39,466 nt of DNA from Candidatus Thorarchaeota archaeon (GCA_003345595.1 PRDI01000015.1:1-39466), one strand, 5' to 3'; counted from the stretch's first letter, positions 26,600 to 35,172 are shown. Made by a program: numbers and translations. Notes: generated by a model not told the origin, from the sequence alone.

Positions 26600-27073
26600 A
26601 TGTCCGAACAGAAGGGGACCAAGAACAAGCTGTTCAAGGGTCTGACAGACTACGACATACTCGTCTGGGAAGAGGAGAAGATGAGGCACCAGCGAAAGGC
26701 GGGGCGGAAGATAACAGATGTAGAGTTTCTCCGGTACCTGCTCATGGCTTCATCGCGTCCTGTCATATCTGCTAAAGACGGTGTCGCCGGTGGATTCCTC
26801 ACCGGCCAAGGTCCGATCTATGAGAAAGCGGACACGCTACTTGAGAGATACCGTACTCAATCTCAGCCAAAACCCACCGAGTCTGATCGTGTCCCGGGAG
26901 GGCCGGGAAGAGGTGTGGACCGGGACAAGCCTCGGATGGCAGACGAGTTTGTGAATCGGACCTCCATATCCAGATCGGTGATTGCTCCGGACGTCAGCCA
27001 ACGGAACTGTGAAGGGAATGCTGAACAGCCCACACTTGTGAGGGTCAGGTCACAAGCCTTAACTAGGGACTAA
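26600..27073 (+). CDS. Small hydrophilic protein, family unknown
   Basis: The protein is 157 aa. Residues 1-50 look folded and helical (LFKGLTDYDILVWEEEKMRHQ, then ITDVEFLRYLLMAS), while the remainder is rich in Pro, Gly, Arg and Ser and probably disordered. There is no membrane segment or known motif. It lies 62 bases upstream of the winged-helix regulator on the same strand and could be co-transcribed. An upstream ATG at 26592 is out of frame. Confidence 0.55.
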   Translation: MSEQKGTKNKLFKGLTDYDILVWEEEKMRHQRKAGRKITDVEFLRYLLMASSRPVISAKDGVAGGFLTGQGPIYEKADTLLERYRTQSQPKPTESDRVPGGPGRGVDRDKPRMADEFVNRTSISRSVIAPDVSQRNCEGNAEQPTLVRVRSQALTRD

Positions 27074-27135
27074 CATGTATACTAGCGATGGGCGTTCTCT
27101 CACGAGCGAGACTTCGAGAGGCGATATTACCAAGT

Positions 27136-27840
27136 ATGAGTCCTGAAGAAACGGTGGAAATTGACAGAGTCTTCAAAGCGCTGGGTCATGTCACAAGAAG
27201 GAAGATTCTCCAGCTGCTCGCACACACACCCAGGTATCCATATGAATTGAGCAAGTTACTGGATCTCAACCGGAGAGTCGTACTCAAGCATCTTGAGGCA
27301 CTAGAGGACGCGGGCCTAGTGGGTCATGAACCAGGATCGAGCGAGATGGGCCCAGACAGAGTCTACTATAGAGTCAACATGGCTTTTGGTCTCTCAACCG
27401 CAGTGATGCCCAATTCGTTCTTCGTGAGGGTGACAAGGAGCGGGGATGCCGAGACCGCCGCTGCTTCTCAAGGTGTGATTACACCCGAGACCGATGCCGA
27501 CGTCAAGGCTGTGAAGGCATTGTTGAATGAACTGGGACGAATGAACGAACAACTGGAGAAGCTCGATGAGGAGCGCTTGCGTTTCGTTTCGCTCCGCGGT
27601 CAGATCATAAGCCGCATAGAAGACATCATGAGCGATAGGAACTGGGACCAGCGAGTCTGCCAGAGGATCAGGGCGATAGTGGACCCGGTTCGAGCCGACC
27701 TACCCGAGGCGGACGCAGATGAAATCGTCCTTTGGTCAAAAGCCATGGATGAGGTCATGTCTATGTTCGAGAGCATGATGGGTCGAAGAAGCACCCACAC
27801 AGGCAAGCTAGCCTACCAGACTGAAGACCAAAACGTATAG
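27136..27840 (+). CDS. ArsR-like winged-helix regulator with C-terminal coiled coil
   Basis: The protein is about 234 aa. Residues 10-85 form a winged-helix DNA-binding domain: ALGHVTRRKILQLLA, then YPYELSKLLDLNRRVVLKHLEAL as the recognition region, and a wing ending in RVYYRVNM. The C-terminal half contains a heptad-like helix (LLNELGRMNEQLEKLDEERL), probably for dimerisation. No metal or redox Cys pair is seen. A TATA-like GTATAC near 27075-27080 predicts a transcript starting after ATG 27088, so ATG 27136 is preferred; 27088 adds 16 residues. The ligand is unknown. Confidence 0.82.
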   Translation: MSPEETVEIDRVFKALGHVTRRKILQLLAHTPRYPYELSKLLDLNRRVVLKHLEALEDAGLVGHEPGSSEMGPDRVYYRVNMAFGLSTAVMPNSFFVRVTRSGDAETAAASQGVITPETDADVKAVKALLNELGRMNEQLEKLDEERLRFVSLRGQIISRIEDIMSDRNWDQRVCQRIRAIVDPVRADLPEADADEIVLWSKAMDEVMSMFESMMGRRSTHTGKLAYQTEDQNV

Positions 27841-27863
27841 ACAGCCTCTGAGTGTTTGCCGCA

Positions 27864-28559
27864 CTACCAGTTGAGGACTATCTCCCAGTCATACCTTTGT
27901 GTACTTGACATGTCGGGCACATATTCGATTGGATTGTACGGCAACTCAACGCCCGTTGACTTCTGAACTGTCAGGTAGTGCTTGCCCCTTGACGTGGTTA
28001 GAGTCACTATTCCCTGAGCGAGCGAGAACAACTGATTCATGGTGACAGGGTCCGCCGTTTCTGAATTGACAAGGAAGAACTCTAGGGAGCCGTTCTTGAT
28101 GCTCTCCTCAACAGACTCCTTGAAGAATTGGACGACCTCGCGTGGGGAGAAATCTATCAGAAGCGGCGTCAGCCCCTCGAAAAACACGATGTTCGGATTG
28201 ATGGCGTTCCTGAGTCCTCTCAGCATTATGTTGATTTCGTGCAGATGGGGTGAGCAGGTGTGTTTACCGATCGCTTCTTGGCCATACGAAACTTCGAGGA
28301 TCTGGTAGTTCTCCCCCTGATGCTTCGCGAGTTCACTCATGATGGCACGATTGCGAGCCTCAGTGACGACTTGAAGGACCTTCAAGCCCATGTCGCGTGC
28401 GCGCTTCAGCAACGTTAGCATGAATAAGTCGTAGTGGCTGTCCTGAGCGGCCATGATTAGGAAGACATAGCCCTTTGGAGGCCTGCTAACCAAGTTGTCG
28501 ATGATGTTTCCTCTGCCGGTGTCGTGTCCACTCGGTTCGACCGCAACCACGATGTCCAC
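27864..28559 (-). CDS. RecA/KaiC-like protein lacking a Walker A motif
   Basis: The protein is 231 aa. The arrangement of alternating hydrophobic strands and helices (GYVFLIMAAQ, LKVLQVVTEA, NPNIVFFEGLTPLLID, LEFFLVNSE) resembles a KaiC/RecA-fold domain. No P-loop is present, so it is probably a non-ATPase partner or sensor. The gene begins with GTG, three bases after the stop of the receiver gene, indicating translational coupling. In context it is the third member of a KaiC-like ATPase, receiver and partner operon. The fold assignment is inference from layout, not from a diagnostic motif. Confidence 0.65.
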   Translation of the reverse strand: MDIVVAVEPSGHDTGRGNIIDNLVSRPPKGYVFLIMAAQDSHYDLFMLTLLKRARDMGLKVLQVVTEARNRAIMSELAKHQGENYQILEVSYGQEAIGKHTCSPHLHEINIMLRGLRNAINPNIVFFEGLTPLLIDFSPREVVQFFKESVEESIKNGSLEFFLVNSETADPVTMNQLFSLAQGIVTLTTSRGKHYLTVQKSTGVELPYNPIEYVPDMSSTQRYDWEIVLNW

Positions 28560-28562
28560 TCT

Positions 28563-28949
28563 CTATTCCTGAGGAATCTTGAGATGCTTTCGTATCGTGG
28601 CAACGAGTGCTCTGCCTGAGAACGGTTTTACCAGATACTCGTCAGCTCCAACCTCGCGTCCTTTCTCGATGTCTTTGCTGAGCCCCTTCGCCGTGAACAT
28701 CAATATGGGCGTCTTGGCAAATACCTTGTCTGCCTTGAGCCGCTTGCACACCTCGAAACCGTCTACCTTGGGCAGCATGATATCCAACAGAATCAAGTCG
28801 GGTCGTTCTGCCTGAGCAACTCTCAATGCCTCCTCTCCATCGAAGGCGCAGACGACCCTGAATCCCTGCTGCTCAAGAAAGGTCTTGGCAAGCTCAGTTG
28901 TCACCTGCTCATCATCTACCACGAGTATCTTCTTACTTGGTGTTGTCAC
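28563..28949 (-). CDS. CheY-like stand-alone response receiver
   Basis: The protein is 128 aa, a single receiver domain with no output domain. All functional positions are present: the acidic pair Asp12 and Asp13 (VDDE), the phosphoacceptor Asp56 (LLDIMLP), Thr86 and Lys108 (VKPF). It should be phosphorylated by an external histidine kinase, and none is encoded nearby. It starts with GTG, preceded by GGAGGA about eight bases upstream. The gene lies 36 bases after the KaiC-like ATPase and is coupled to the next gene. Confidence 0.93.
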   Translation of the reverse strand: MTTPSKKILVVDDEQVTTELAKTFLEQQGFRVVCAFDGEEALRVAQAERPDLILLDIMLPKVDGFEVCKRLKADKVFAKTPILMFTAKGLSKDIEKGREVGADEYLVKPFSGRALVATIRKHLKIPQE

Positions 28950-28985
28950 TGGTAATTCCTCCAGTCACTGGCTACTGATATACGA

Positions 28986-30413
28986 TTAGACAATCGGCAG
29001 AAGATCAAAGTCAAGAAACCCTCCTGAAAGTAATGGCCGTATTGCGAAGAAGTTCGTTCGAGGATTCGCTCCACAGACAGTCAAGACTCCGCCAATCTCT
29101 TGAACACGCAGCTGTATAGCGTGGCACAGTGAAGTGCTCTTGATAGCTTGCTGTCTGCCAAGTATCGTGAGGGTCACTCTCTTGGTGTCAGGCAGAGCGG
29201 CTGTGACCTCCGCCATCAACTCTTGAACGTGTGCCGCTCCATACTTGTTCTCCAGAGTGTCTAGCGCAAACAGCTCAGTGACATCCATGCCGAACCGTCG
29301 CTCTAGTTGACTCGCTTCATACCTAATTTCCTGCAAGGTCTTCCACGGATCATCGTCAATGGAACGCACATTTCCCTTCTTACCGAGAGCCTGTCTGCCA
29401 AAGAACACGACCTGTTTCTCTACGATCTCTCTGTCCACGAACTGACTGAGACCGCTGGTGAAGCGCTCTGGCGACCATCCTTCCGGCAGAAGGACGATGG
29501 CGGGCCGCCCCAGTTGCAGATGATTTGAGAGGAAAGGTAAGTAGATCGTTTCAAGATAGGGTGCACCGAGATTGTCGACCTCGATGATACTGAGCGTGCC
29601 TTTAGCAAACCCTCCTCTTGTGAGTGTGTCAAAGCTGCGGTTGCCTGTGGACATGCGATCTGGGGAAGGGTCTCCTAGAGGTTCTCTCTCAATCATTATG
29701 GGCGGGTACTGATGGACGTACCATGGCACGTAGGTAAAGAAACCCCTGTCCAGAGTGAAGACGAAAGTGTCCTGGGCTATTGGCATGGACCTCAGTTTCT
29801 CAATTACGAGTTGGCGATACATTCTCCCATCAGTCCGGACTTTCTCGAGTCTGAGGATGGCATCGGCCACGTGATTCAGTCGGGATAAGTCACCTCCAGG
29901 CATGGAAGTGTCCGCAATCAATACGAGCTTCTTCTTTTCCTCTCTTGCCGTCTGAACCAAGGACTGAAGTATCTCTGTCCTGCGTGCGCTGTCGATCGGC
30001 TCGACTAGACCGGTCCAAGAATCCACTACGATAGTGTCGAAGTCCCGTAGGCGGGGCTCGGCTGCCACCAGCTCGTTGATCTTCTGTAGAAAGGACGCAC
30101 GATGTGAGCCAGACCACGTGACTGGGCGCCAGTAGTCCACCACAACATGACGCTCCTTCCAAGCGTCGAATGCCGGACTTGGCCCTGTCCTTATCTCTCC
30201 CCATCCTTCCTTGTCAGTTAGAATCGCACAGGAGTTGGGAAACTCTCTCACTATCTCTTGGGCAAAAAGAGACTTACCCGTGCCTGGCTCTCCGCTCACC
30301 ACGATCACGTAGCCGCGATCGGTACACAGTGCGGTCCTAATGTCTGGCGGAAAGAGGCCTTCAGTGCTCACGTCAATGGTCCCTGCGTTGTACAGAAGGG
30401 TCATTGGTCCCAT
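28986..30413 (-). CDS. KaiC-like double-domain ATPase, second domain degenerate
   Basis: The protein is 475 aa with two RecA-like domains. The first has Walker A GEPGTGKS (41-48) and Walker B ending at Asp131 (TIVVDSW). The second starts near residue 250 (STGNRSFDTLTRGGFAKG) but has VDNLGAP where a P-loop should be, so it probably does not hydrolyse ATP. KaiC-like archaeal ATPases are often signal-transduction partners. The start is uncertain. ATG 30413 and ATG 30404 are available, but a strong TATA-like CTATATATG sits right at 30413. That would instead favour GTG 30371 downstream of transcription start. Confidence 0.8.
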   Translation of the reverse strand: MGPMTLLYNAGTIDVSTEGLFPPDIRTALCTDRGYVIVVSGEPGTGKSLFAQEIVREFPNSCAILTDKEGWGEIRTGPSPAFDAWKERHVVVDYWRPVTWSGSHRASFLQKINELVAAEPRLRDFDTIVVDSWTGLVEPIDSARRTEILQSLVQTAREEKKKLVLIADTSMPGGDLSRLNHVADAILRLEKVRTDGRMYRQLVIEKLRSMPIAQDTFVFTLDRGFFTYVPWYVHQYPPIMIEREPLGDPSPDRMSTGNRSFDTLTRGGFAKGTLSIIEVDNLGAPYLETIYLPFLSNHLQLGRPAIVLLPEGWSPERFTSGLSQFVDREIVEKQVVFFGRQALGKKGNVRSIDDDPWKTLQEIRYEASQLERRFGMDVTELFALDTLENKYGAAHVQELMAEVTAALPDTKRVTLTILGRQQAIKSTSLCHAIQLRVQEIGGVLTVCGANPRTNFFAIRPLLSGGFLDFDLLPIV

Positions 30414-30455
30414 ATATAGCTAAGTGGGGGCCCTTTGGCCTCTCATGGTGAAACA

Positions 30456-31004
30456 CTAGGCATCGCGCTGACTAGCTTCGCGGAAGAGCTCCATGAAAAT
30501 CGTGTCGTAGTACTGTCCCTCTATGTAGATCCTTTTATGAGCCACTCCGAACTCCTTGAACCCAACTTTCTGGTAGGTTCTGATGGCTCTCTTGTTGAAA
30601 GCGTGGACAGTGAGTTCAATGCGCCTTAGGTTCAAGCTGTTCCAAGCGTAGTCAACGAGAAGACGCATCGCCTCGGACCCGTACCCCTTGCCCCAGTTCT
30701 CGGGGCTGTGAATTGCTATGCCGAGGGTGCAGCTCCCAGATATCCAGTTGATGCCGTGTAAGGAAGCCCCGCCCAAGAACGCGCCGTCAGAAGAGCGCTC
30801 TATCACATAATCGAACTCCCTTCTCGCCTTCATTCCCTCAATGGCAGACCGTAACCACTCGGTTTCCTCCTCTCTGCCCATAGGGATCATCCCGCCGAGG
30901 AATCGTCTTAGCTCAGGGTTATTCCAGCCACGTAGTATGTCGTCCAGATGTTTCTGCTCTAGGACCACCAGGCGTACCAGTTCACCAACAAGCAAGGCCA
31001 CCAC
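30456..31004 (-). CDS. GNAT acetyltransferase, RimJ/RimL-like
   Basis: The protein is 182 aa covering one GNAT domain. It has the acetyl-CoA loop ENWGKGYGSEAM and the downstream NLRRIELTVHAFNKRAIRTYQKVGFKE motif characteristic of RimJ/RimL-type enzymes. These acetylate protein N-termini or small amines; the target is unknown. It lies between the TPR gene and the KaiC-like ATPase on the same strand, with about 40-50 base gaps, so it may be co-transcribed with them. The GTG start is weakly supported. Confidence 0.87.
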   Translation of the reverse strand: MVALLVGELVRLVVLEQKHLDDILRGWNNPELRRFLGGMIPMGREEETEWLRSAIEGMKARREFDYVIERSSDGAFLGGASLHGINWISGSCTLGIAIHSPENWGKGYGSEAMRLLVDYAWNSLNLRRIELTVHAFNKRAIRTYQKVGFKEFGVAHKRIYIEGQYYDTIFMELFREASQRDA

Positions 31005-31055
31005 CGTGCACCCCAGTGGCTGCTGTCAGACATAAACCTCTTCCGGCAACTGCTA

Positions 31056-32642
31056 TCAGCGGTTCAACGCTGTGATGAAGTCCCTGAAGTGAGGGCAGAG
31101 GCCACCCATCCAAAAGAGATTGCCATAGCACTCTTTCCTCATGGTCATCCTCTCCACCCGACATTCGAAGTTCTTCTCGGAGTCGTGGAAGACGCAGATA
31201 TCACTCTGTAGGGATACATCATCAAGGATTCTTTGCCGAACTCGCCGCATAGGAGACGCGTCTTCGGACTTGAGCCACTCGTCGGACTCTCCCATGGTTG
31301 ACTTGATGCGTTCCAATAGCGTCTTAGGTGGATTCTTCTCTTGAGCCCATATCGTGACCAGCTCACTAATGTCAGCATTGAACGCTAGGATTGGCATGTT
31401 AGTCTCGTCACAGAGCTTCCGGGCCTTGCGATACCACGCTATAGCCTCATCGAACTTGCTGCTCATGAAGTTCGCATCGCCAAGATGAAAAAGACTGAGT
31501 CTGAGGAGTTCCTTCAGACCAGACCCTTCTGCCGTCTTGGTGCTATCCATGTAAAGCCGGACTGCCTCATCGATGTCGCCCCTTCTGAGAGCCACATCGG
31601 CCAGGTTAACAGTCGAGTAGGCAATGCCCCTGACATACTCAGCCTCCTGACTTATCTCAAGGGCCCTTCGGTTGTACATTTCCATCTGATCGAGCTGGTC
31701 AAGCATGCGGTCTATTTCTCCGACGTTAATCAGAGCGTTGACGAGGCCAATCTGATTGTTGAGCTGCTGCTGTATGATCAGGAGTTCCTCGAATTGGTCT
31801 CTCGCATCTTGCAGTTGGCCTCTGTCAATTAGTACAACCCCCCTGAGGTTTCTAGCGTTTGCCACACCTTGAAGGTAGCCCATCCTCTCATACCTTCGGA
31901 GAGCAGACTTGAGGAGACTAAGGGCTGTGTCAAACTCTCTGAACTGTTCGTAGGCTCTCGACCGATAGTACCTGATGTCTGAGAGTGCAAGCTGATCATC
32001 AAGAACCTCTGCAGTCTCCTCAGCCGAGTCCAATCTGATGAGACCCTCCTCGCGTGAGACCATTGCCGTCGTGATATAAGCCAAGATAACGCGCGAACGT
32101 AGAAGTGCCGACTGAACCATGGTCCTGATGCTTGCGTCCTTGGTCGTTGCAGTTGTCACCTTGTCTATACTCTCGTTGGCGACTCTAGTTGCCTCATCGG
32201 CATATCCCAAGTCGACCAAAATGGACGCCAGCTCTCCCGAGAGTTCTGCAAAGACGATGTAGTCCTTCGCTTGCCATGCCTGAGTCACGTAGTTCCTAAG
32301 GTTGTTCAGCCAACGTGGGTCAAGACTCTGCCTGCAATAGGCCGCTGCTGCGTATCCCTTGCATGCAAGGCTAGGGCTGGACTTGGCGAGGATCTGATTA
32401 TATCCATATTTCCCTCTCAGGAAGCTAGCTTTCGCGCACATCGCCAAGAAGCTACTTGATCTGTTTACCCATTCTCCTGTGCTAATCCCCTCAATTAGGA
32501 CATCTGTGAAAGCCATGAATCTGTCTTTCTCAGTCCGTGATTCAGACGATATTCTATTCGCCAGATCATCCAGTTCGAAGCTATCGAGACCACTCCTGTA
32601 CATTGCGAACTCCGGAATGATCGGGTCTCTCTGCAATGCCAC
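31056..32642 (-). CDS. Tetratricopeptide-repeat protein with Cys-rich C-terminus
   Basis: The protein is 528 aa and nearly all helical. Typical TPR units can be seen from about residue 200 to 420 (for example ALSLLKSALRRYERMG, ARNLRGVVLIDRGQLQDARDQ, VNLADVALRRGDIDEAVRLY, LGDANFMSSKFDEAIAWY). The last 50 residues contain four cysteines and two histidines in a compact stretch, perhaps a metal site. A regulatory scaffold role is likely given the surrounding KaiC and receiver genes. The GTG start is supported by GGTGA about five bases upstream; ATG 32603 is an alternative. It is divergent from the single-domain KaiC-like gene. Confidence 0.85.
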   Translation of the reverse strand: MALQRDPIIPEFAMYRSGLDSFELDDLANRISSESRTEKDRFMAFTDVLIEGISTGEWVNRSSSFLAMCAKASFLRGKYGYNQILAKSSPSLACKGYAAAAYCRQSLDPRWLNNLRNYVTQAWQAKDYIVFAELSGELASILVDLGYADEATRVANESIDKVTTATTKDASIRTMVQSALLRSRVILAYITTAMVSREEGLIRLDSAEETAEVLDDQLALSDIRYYRSRAYEQFREFDTALSLLKSALRRYERMGYLQGVANARNLRGVVLIDRGQLQDARDQFEELLIIQQQLNNQIGLVNALINVGEIDRMLDQLDQMEMYNRRALEISQEAEYVRGIAYSTVNLADVALRRGDIDEAVRLYMDSTKTAEGSGLKELLRLSLFHLGDANFMSSKFDEAIAWYRKARKLCDETNMPILAFNADISELVTIWAQEKNPPKTLLERIKSTMGESDEWLKSEDASPMRRVRQRILDDVSLQSDICVFHDSEKNFECRVERMTMRKECYGNLFWMGGLCPHFRDFITALNR

Positions 32643-32857
32643 TAATTCACCATCTTAGGAAGGACTCTGGCCAAGCGTTTCTCAAGGTACAACCGTTTCA
32701 GGTCTCTAAAAATGATTCTAGTGCATTCATCCGCGCAAGAATAACCGTTATGGACCATTTTGGCACACAGCTATTTCAACGAATGCCTTCCGGATGTGTC
32801 AGGAAGTCTTCAGCAAAGATAATAACACAACGCGCGAGATGGCTTGTCGGTTGCGCT

Positions 32858-33613
32858 ATGCCAAAGACTCGTGTTAGCAGTGGGGTTTCAGGACTCGACA
32901 AGATCTTGGGTGGAGGATACATTCAGGGCCGCACCGCGCTCTTGGCTGGCGGACCCGGAACAGGCAAGAGCATTCTGAGTTGGCACTTCCTCCTAGACGG
33001 AATATCCAAAGGGGAACATGGCGTCCTTCTCACCCTCGACCAAAGCTCAGAGAATATACAGGATGACATGACGGACTTTGGTTGGGACTCTCGCGGCGCA
33101 GTCAAGTCCAAGAGTCTGACTATCCTGAGCGGAAGTATGACATTGGTCCCTGTTGAGAAGGGGTATGAGTATGTCATTGGCTTCGATCACCCGTTGCTGA
33201 AGGAACAGCCATTCACTGTCGCCCGCCTTGCCAGTCTTGTCAAGCAGAAAGCAGCAGAAACTGGTGCTGTGAGACTGGTAGTAGACGGATTAGGTCCGCT
33301 TCTTGAGGTCGCGGGGAACCGTTTCGAAGTCAGGCAGACTGTCTATTCGTTCATGAGAGAAATCATCACAAAGAACACGACCGCTCTTCTAACACACGAG
33401 CTAAAGACCGGTCAGGATGCAAGGAGTAACGAGATGCCGTTCTTCATTTGCGACACAGTTGTGAAGCTCGACATGGTGTACAGCGGGGGAGACTTCGTTC
33501 GGACGATGCGGGTCATTAAGATGCGCGGGTCCAGTCATGTCATGCGGCCTATCATCTTTAAGATAGGTGCCGACGGAATCGTGGCATTCCCTGATGCAAG
33601 ACTGCCGGACTGA
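32858..33613 (+). CDS. KaiC-like single-domain RecA-superfamily ATPase
   Basis: The protein is about 251 aa. It has GVSGLDKILGGGY upstream of the Walker A GGPGTGKS (31-38), a typical KaiC-like entry. Walker B is VRLVVDGL near 139-145, and a C-terminal TMRVIKMRGSSH segment matches the KaiC region that contacts the next subunit. It is probably a hexamer-forming ATPase involved in signalling. ATG 32858 is chosen over the frame opening at 32636 because the 74-residue extension is not KaiC-like and overlaps the divergent TPR start. Confidence 0.88.
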   Translation: MPKTRVSSGVSGLDKILGGGYIQGRTALLAGGPGTGKSILSWHFLLDGISKGEHGVLLTLDQSSENIQDDMTDFGWDSRGAVKSKSLTILSGSMTLVPVEKGYEYVIGFDHPLLKEQPFTVARLASLVKQKAAETGAVRLVVDGLGPLLEVAGNRFEVRQTVYSFMREIITKNTTALLTHELKTGQDARSNEMPFFICDTVVKLDMVYSGGDFVRTMRVIKMRGSSHVMRPIIFKIGADGIVAFPDARLPD

Positions 33614-33678
33614 TTTCCCAGGAGTCTCTCCGGCTAGGTGATTGCCCAGATGTCGTTGGCTGAAACCGCGTTCATTTA

Positions 33679-34065
33679 CTACCGGTAGACGGGTGCGACC
33701 TTCTTCACAAGGTCAATAAGATCATACATGCTGAAAGGCTTCTGAATGTACGCTCTTGCGCCCACAGCGAGCATGGTTTCTTCAAGTTCTTCTGTCGGGT
33801 CTGCTATCACCACTACCGCCAGGTCCGGATTGATATCCAATAGGTCCTCGACCAATCTGACGCCCTGAATATCTGGAAGATGAAGGTCCATAAGAACGAT
33901 GTCTGGGTTGTTATGGGTGCAGCTCACCAGTAGATCCTCTCTGTCTGAAACCTCATCAACCACATCATCTCCTGCCTCCTCAATCGCTATTCGGAGAAGC
34001 GCTCGGAGGAACGGTACATCACCCGCAACGACAACCGTTGTCACTTCGTGGTTGTGGAAGTTCAA
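33679..34065 (-). CDS. Atypical CheY-like receiver domain protein
   Basis: The protein is 128 aa. The phosphoacceptor Asp60 (VLMDLHLP) and Lys109 (QKPF) are kept. The N-terminal acidic pair is replaced by AGD with only one Asp, and the Thr/Ser switch position is Ala88 (VVVIADP). It is probably altered in Mg2+ binding or phosphorylation response. The frame opens with TTG 34065, right after a G-run; GTG 34044 would begin at the first beta strand and is possible. It lies 43 bases after a canonical receiver gene, likely as an operon pair. Confidence 0.83.
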   Translation of the reverse strand: MNFHNHEVTTVVVAGDVPFLRALLRIAIEEAGDDVVDEVSDREDLLVSCTHNNPDIVLMDLHLPDIQGVRLVEDLLDINPDLAVVVIADPTEELEETMLAVGARAYIQKPFSMYDLIDLVKKVAPVYR

Positions 34066-34108
34066 TCCCCCCAGATGCCAAGTCCCCCGGTCCGGGCGTT
34101 CCTCGCTC

Positions 34109-34471
34109 CTATGTCACCATGGCGGTCTCGACGAGATCCAGCATGTGACGAATGGTCACGGGCTTCAGTCCAAAGCTTGCTGCTCCAGACTTCATAGCCT
34201 GGTCACGGACATTCGCATCAGCACTGATGAAGACGATCCGGGCGCTTGGCTGAACACTTAGTATCTCTCTCATTGCCTCGAGACCGTCCTTGTTAGGCAT
34301 TCGGTGGTCAAGAATGATTACCTCAGGCTTTGGCTCCATCGCCATAAACTTCCGTATGGCCTCCTCTCCATCATAGGCATCTGCCACGACTTGGTGGCCC
34401 TTTATGGCGAAAACGTCCTTGTAGAGCTTGTGAAGGATCGCTTCGTCGTCTATGATGAAAATTGTCGCCAT
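34109..34471 (-). CDS. CheY-like stand-alone response receiver
   Basis: The protein is 120 aa, a receiver only. It carries Asp8 and Asp9 (IDDE), phosphoacceptor Asp55 (IILDHRMP), Ser83 and Lys103 (LKPV), so it should be phosphorylatable. The gene is first in a two-receiver run. GAGGTGG about 13 bases before the ATG may serve as ribosome-binding site. Its promoter is probably in the A/T-rich area near 34575-34607, giving an 80-110 base leader. Confidence 0.9.
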   Translation of the reverse strand: MATIFIIDDEAILHKLYKDVFAIKGHQVVADAYDGEEAIRKFMAMEPKPEVIILDHRMPNKDGLEAMREILSVQPSARIVFISADANVRDQAMKSGAASFGLKPVTIRHMLDLVETAMVT

Positions 34472-34599
34472 TTGCGTGTGTCCACCTCGAGGCCTATGCC
34501 GAATCTGAAGCCTGCCTGAGGGTTGTAGCGATGACCACTCGTTTCTGATATCACTACATGCGTGCTCAAAGCTAATGGTATAACTTGTTGTCCCGTAGG

Positions 34600-34607
34600 T
34601 TATAAAT
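34600..34607. promoter_or_regulatory. Strong TATA-box-like element in a gene-poor region
   Basis: TTATAAAT is near the archaeal TATA consensus. Read rightward, it predicts a transcript from about 34630 with no clear reading frame behind it. Read leftward, it predicts a transcript from about 34578 that would reach the receiver gene at 34471 with a leader of about 107 bases. Confidence 0.4.
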
Positions 34608-34629
34608 GAATTTCATGCAGTTGAAGTTT

Positions 34630-34826
34630 CGGCTTCTAGATGGAAAACGCCGCACGGGTGAGACTTGCCGTGGGCAGGTCAGGAAGAACGTGTCCTTTTC
34701 TGAGCGTCAGGGGAAAGGGCCGTGGTCTTCCGTTACATAGCAGTCGGGGCTGCTGAGGGGCTTGCTATCTAATTGCTCTCCCTCAAGTCCTGAACCGCAC
34801 CAATCTCGGCAGGTTTCCTGACTCCC
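34630..34826 (+). ncRNA. Candidate non-coding RNA region
   Basis: No plausible protein frame exists here although a TATA-like element precedes it. A hairpin can form between ATAGCA (34737-34742) and TGCTAT (34763-34768). AGCAG (34739-34743) could alternatively pair with CTGCT (34750-34754), giving two mutually exclusive structures. No known RNA family is recognised. The case rests on promoter position and weak structure only. Confidence 0.2.
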
Positions 34827-35172
34827 TCAATTCGATCGCACATATTCCACGATCTGTATGCTCGCTACTCGCTGTCTATCACTCAGAACCATTCGATTTC
34901 TCGACAGGTCGATACAAGTCCTGATACCAACGTCACTCCACTGCACCAGCATGTGACTTCCTCCAACTAATACAGTACAGGATATGAGACTTCCTTCATA
35001 GTGAGGATGTCTATATACCCCGCTGCTCGTAGGCCATAGTTGCCGGGAGCAAGTACAGCACTTCAAAGCGTTGCTCGGCTGGAATGCTGTCAGCTGAGGT
35101 CATACCATCGTATTCGATTGTTGAATACGGTCTCTGGTTGTGGCCCCCAAGATCACCATGCTCTGTACTCAT
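34827..35172 (-). pseudogene. Probable frameshifted small gene (about 115 aa if repaired)
   Basis: Two minus-strand frames join neatly. The first, from ATG 35172, reads through FEVLYLLPATMAYEQRG and stops at 35011-35013. The second, one base out of phase, continues with YRHPHYEGSLISCTVLVGG and ends in VASIQIVEYVRSN at 34827. The switch coincides with a run of four C at 35018-35021 (GGGG on the coding strand), and removing one base restores a single frame. It is either a real frameshift or a sequencing/assembly error in a homopolymer. I do not recognise the family. A TTG at 35205 is an alternative start. Confidence 0.35.

Noticed and set aside
32636..32857. 74-residue N-terminal extension of the single-domain KaiC-like ATPase
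   Set aside because: The extension is not KaiC-like and would overlap the start of the divergent TPR gene; the family normally begins just before the GVSGLD motif.
34675..34683. CAGGTCAGG, resembling the start of the SRP RNA helix 8 motif
   Set aside because: The following bases do not give the conserved GGAAG...AGCAGC part and no long flanking helix is visible, so an SRP RNA call is not supported.
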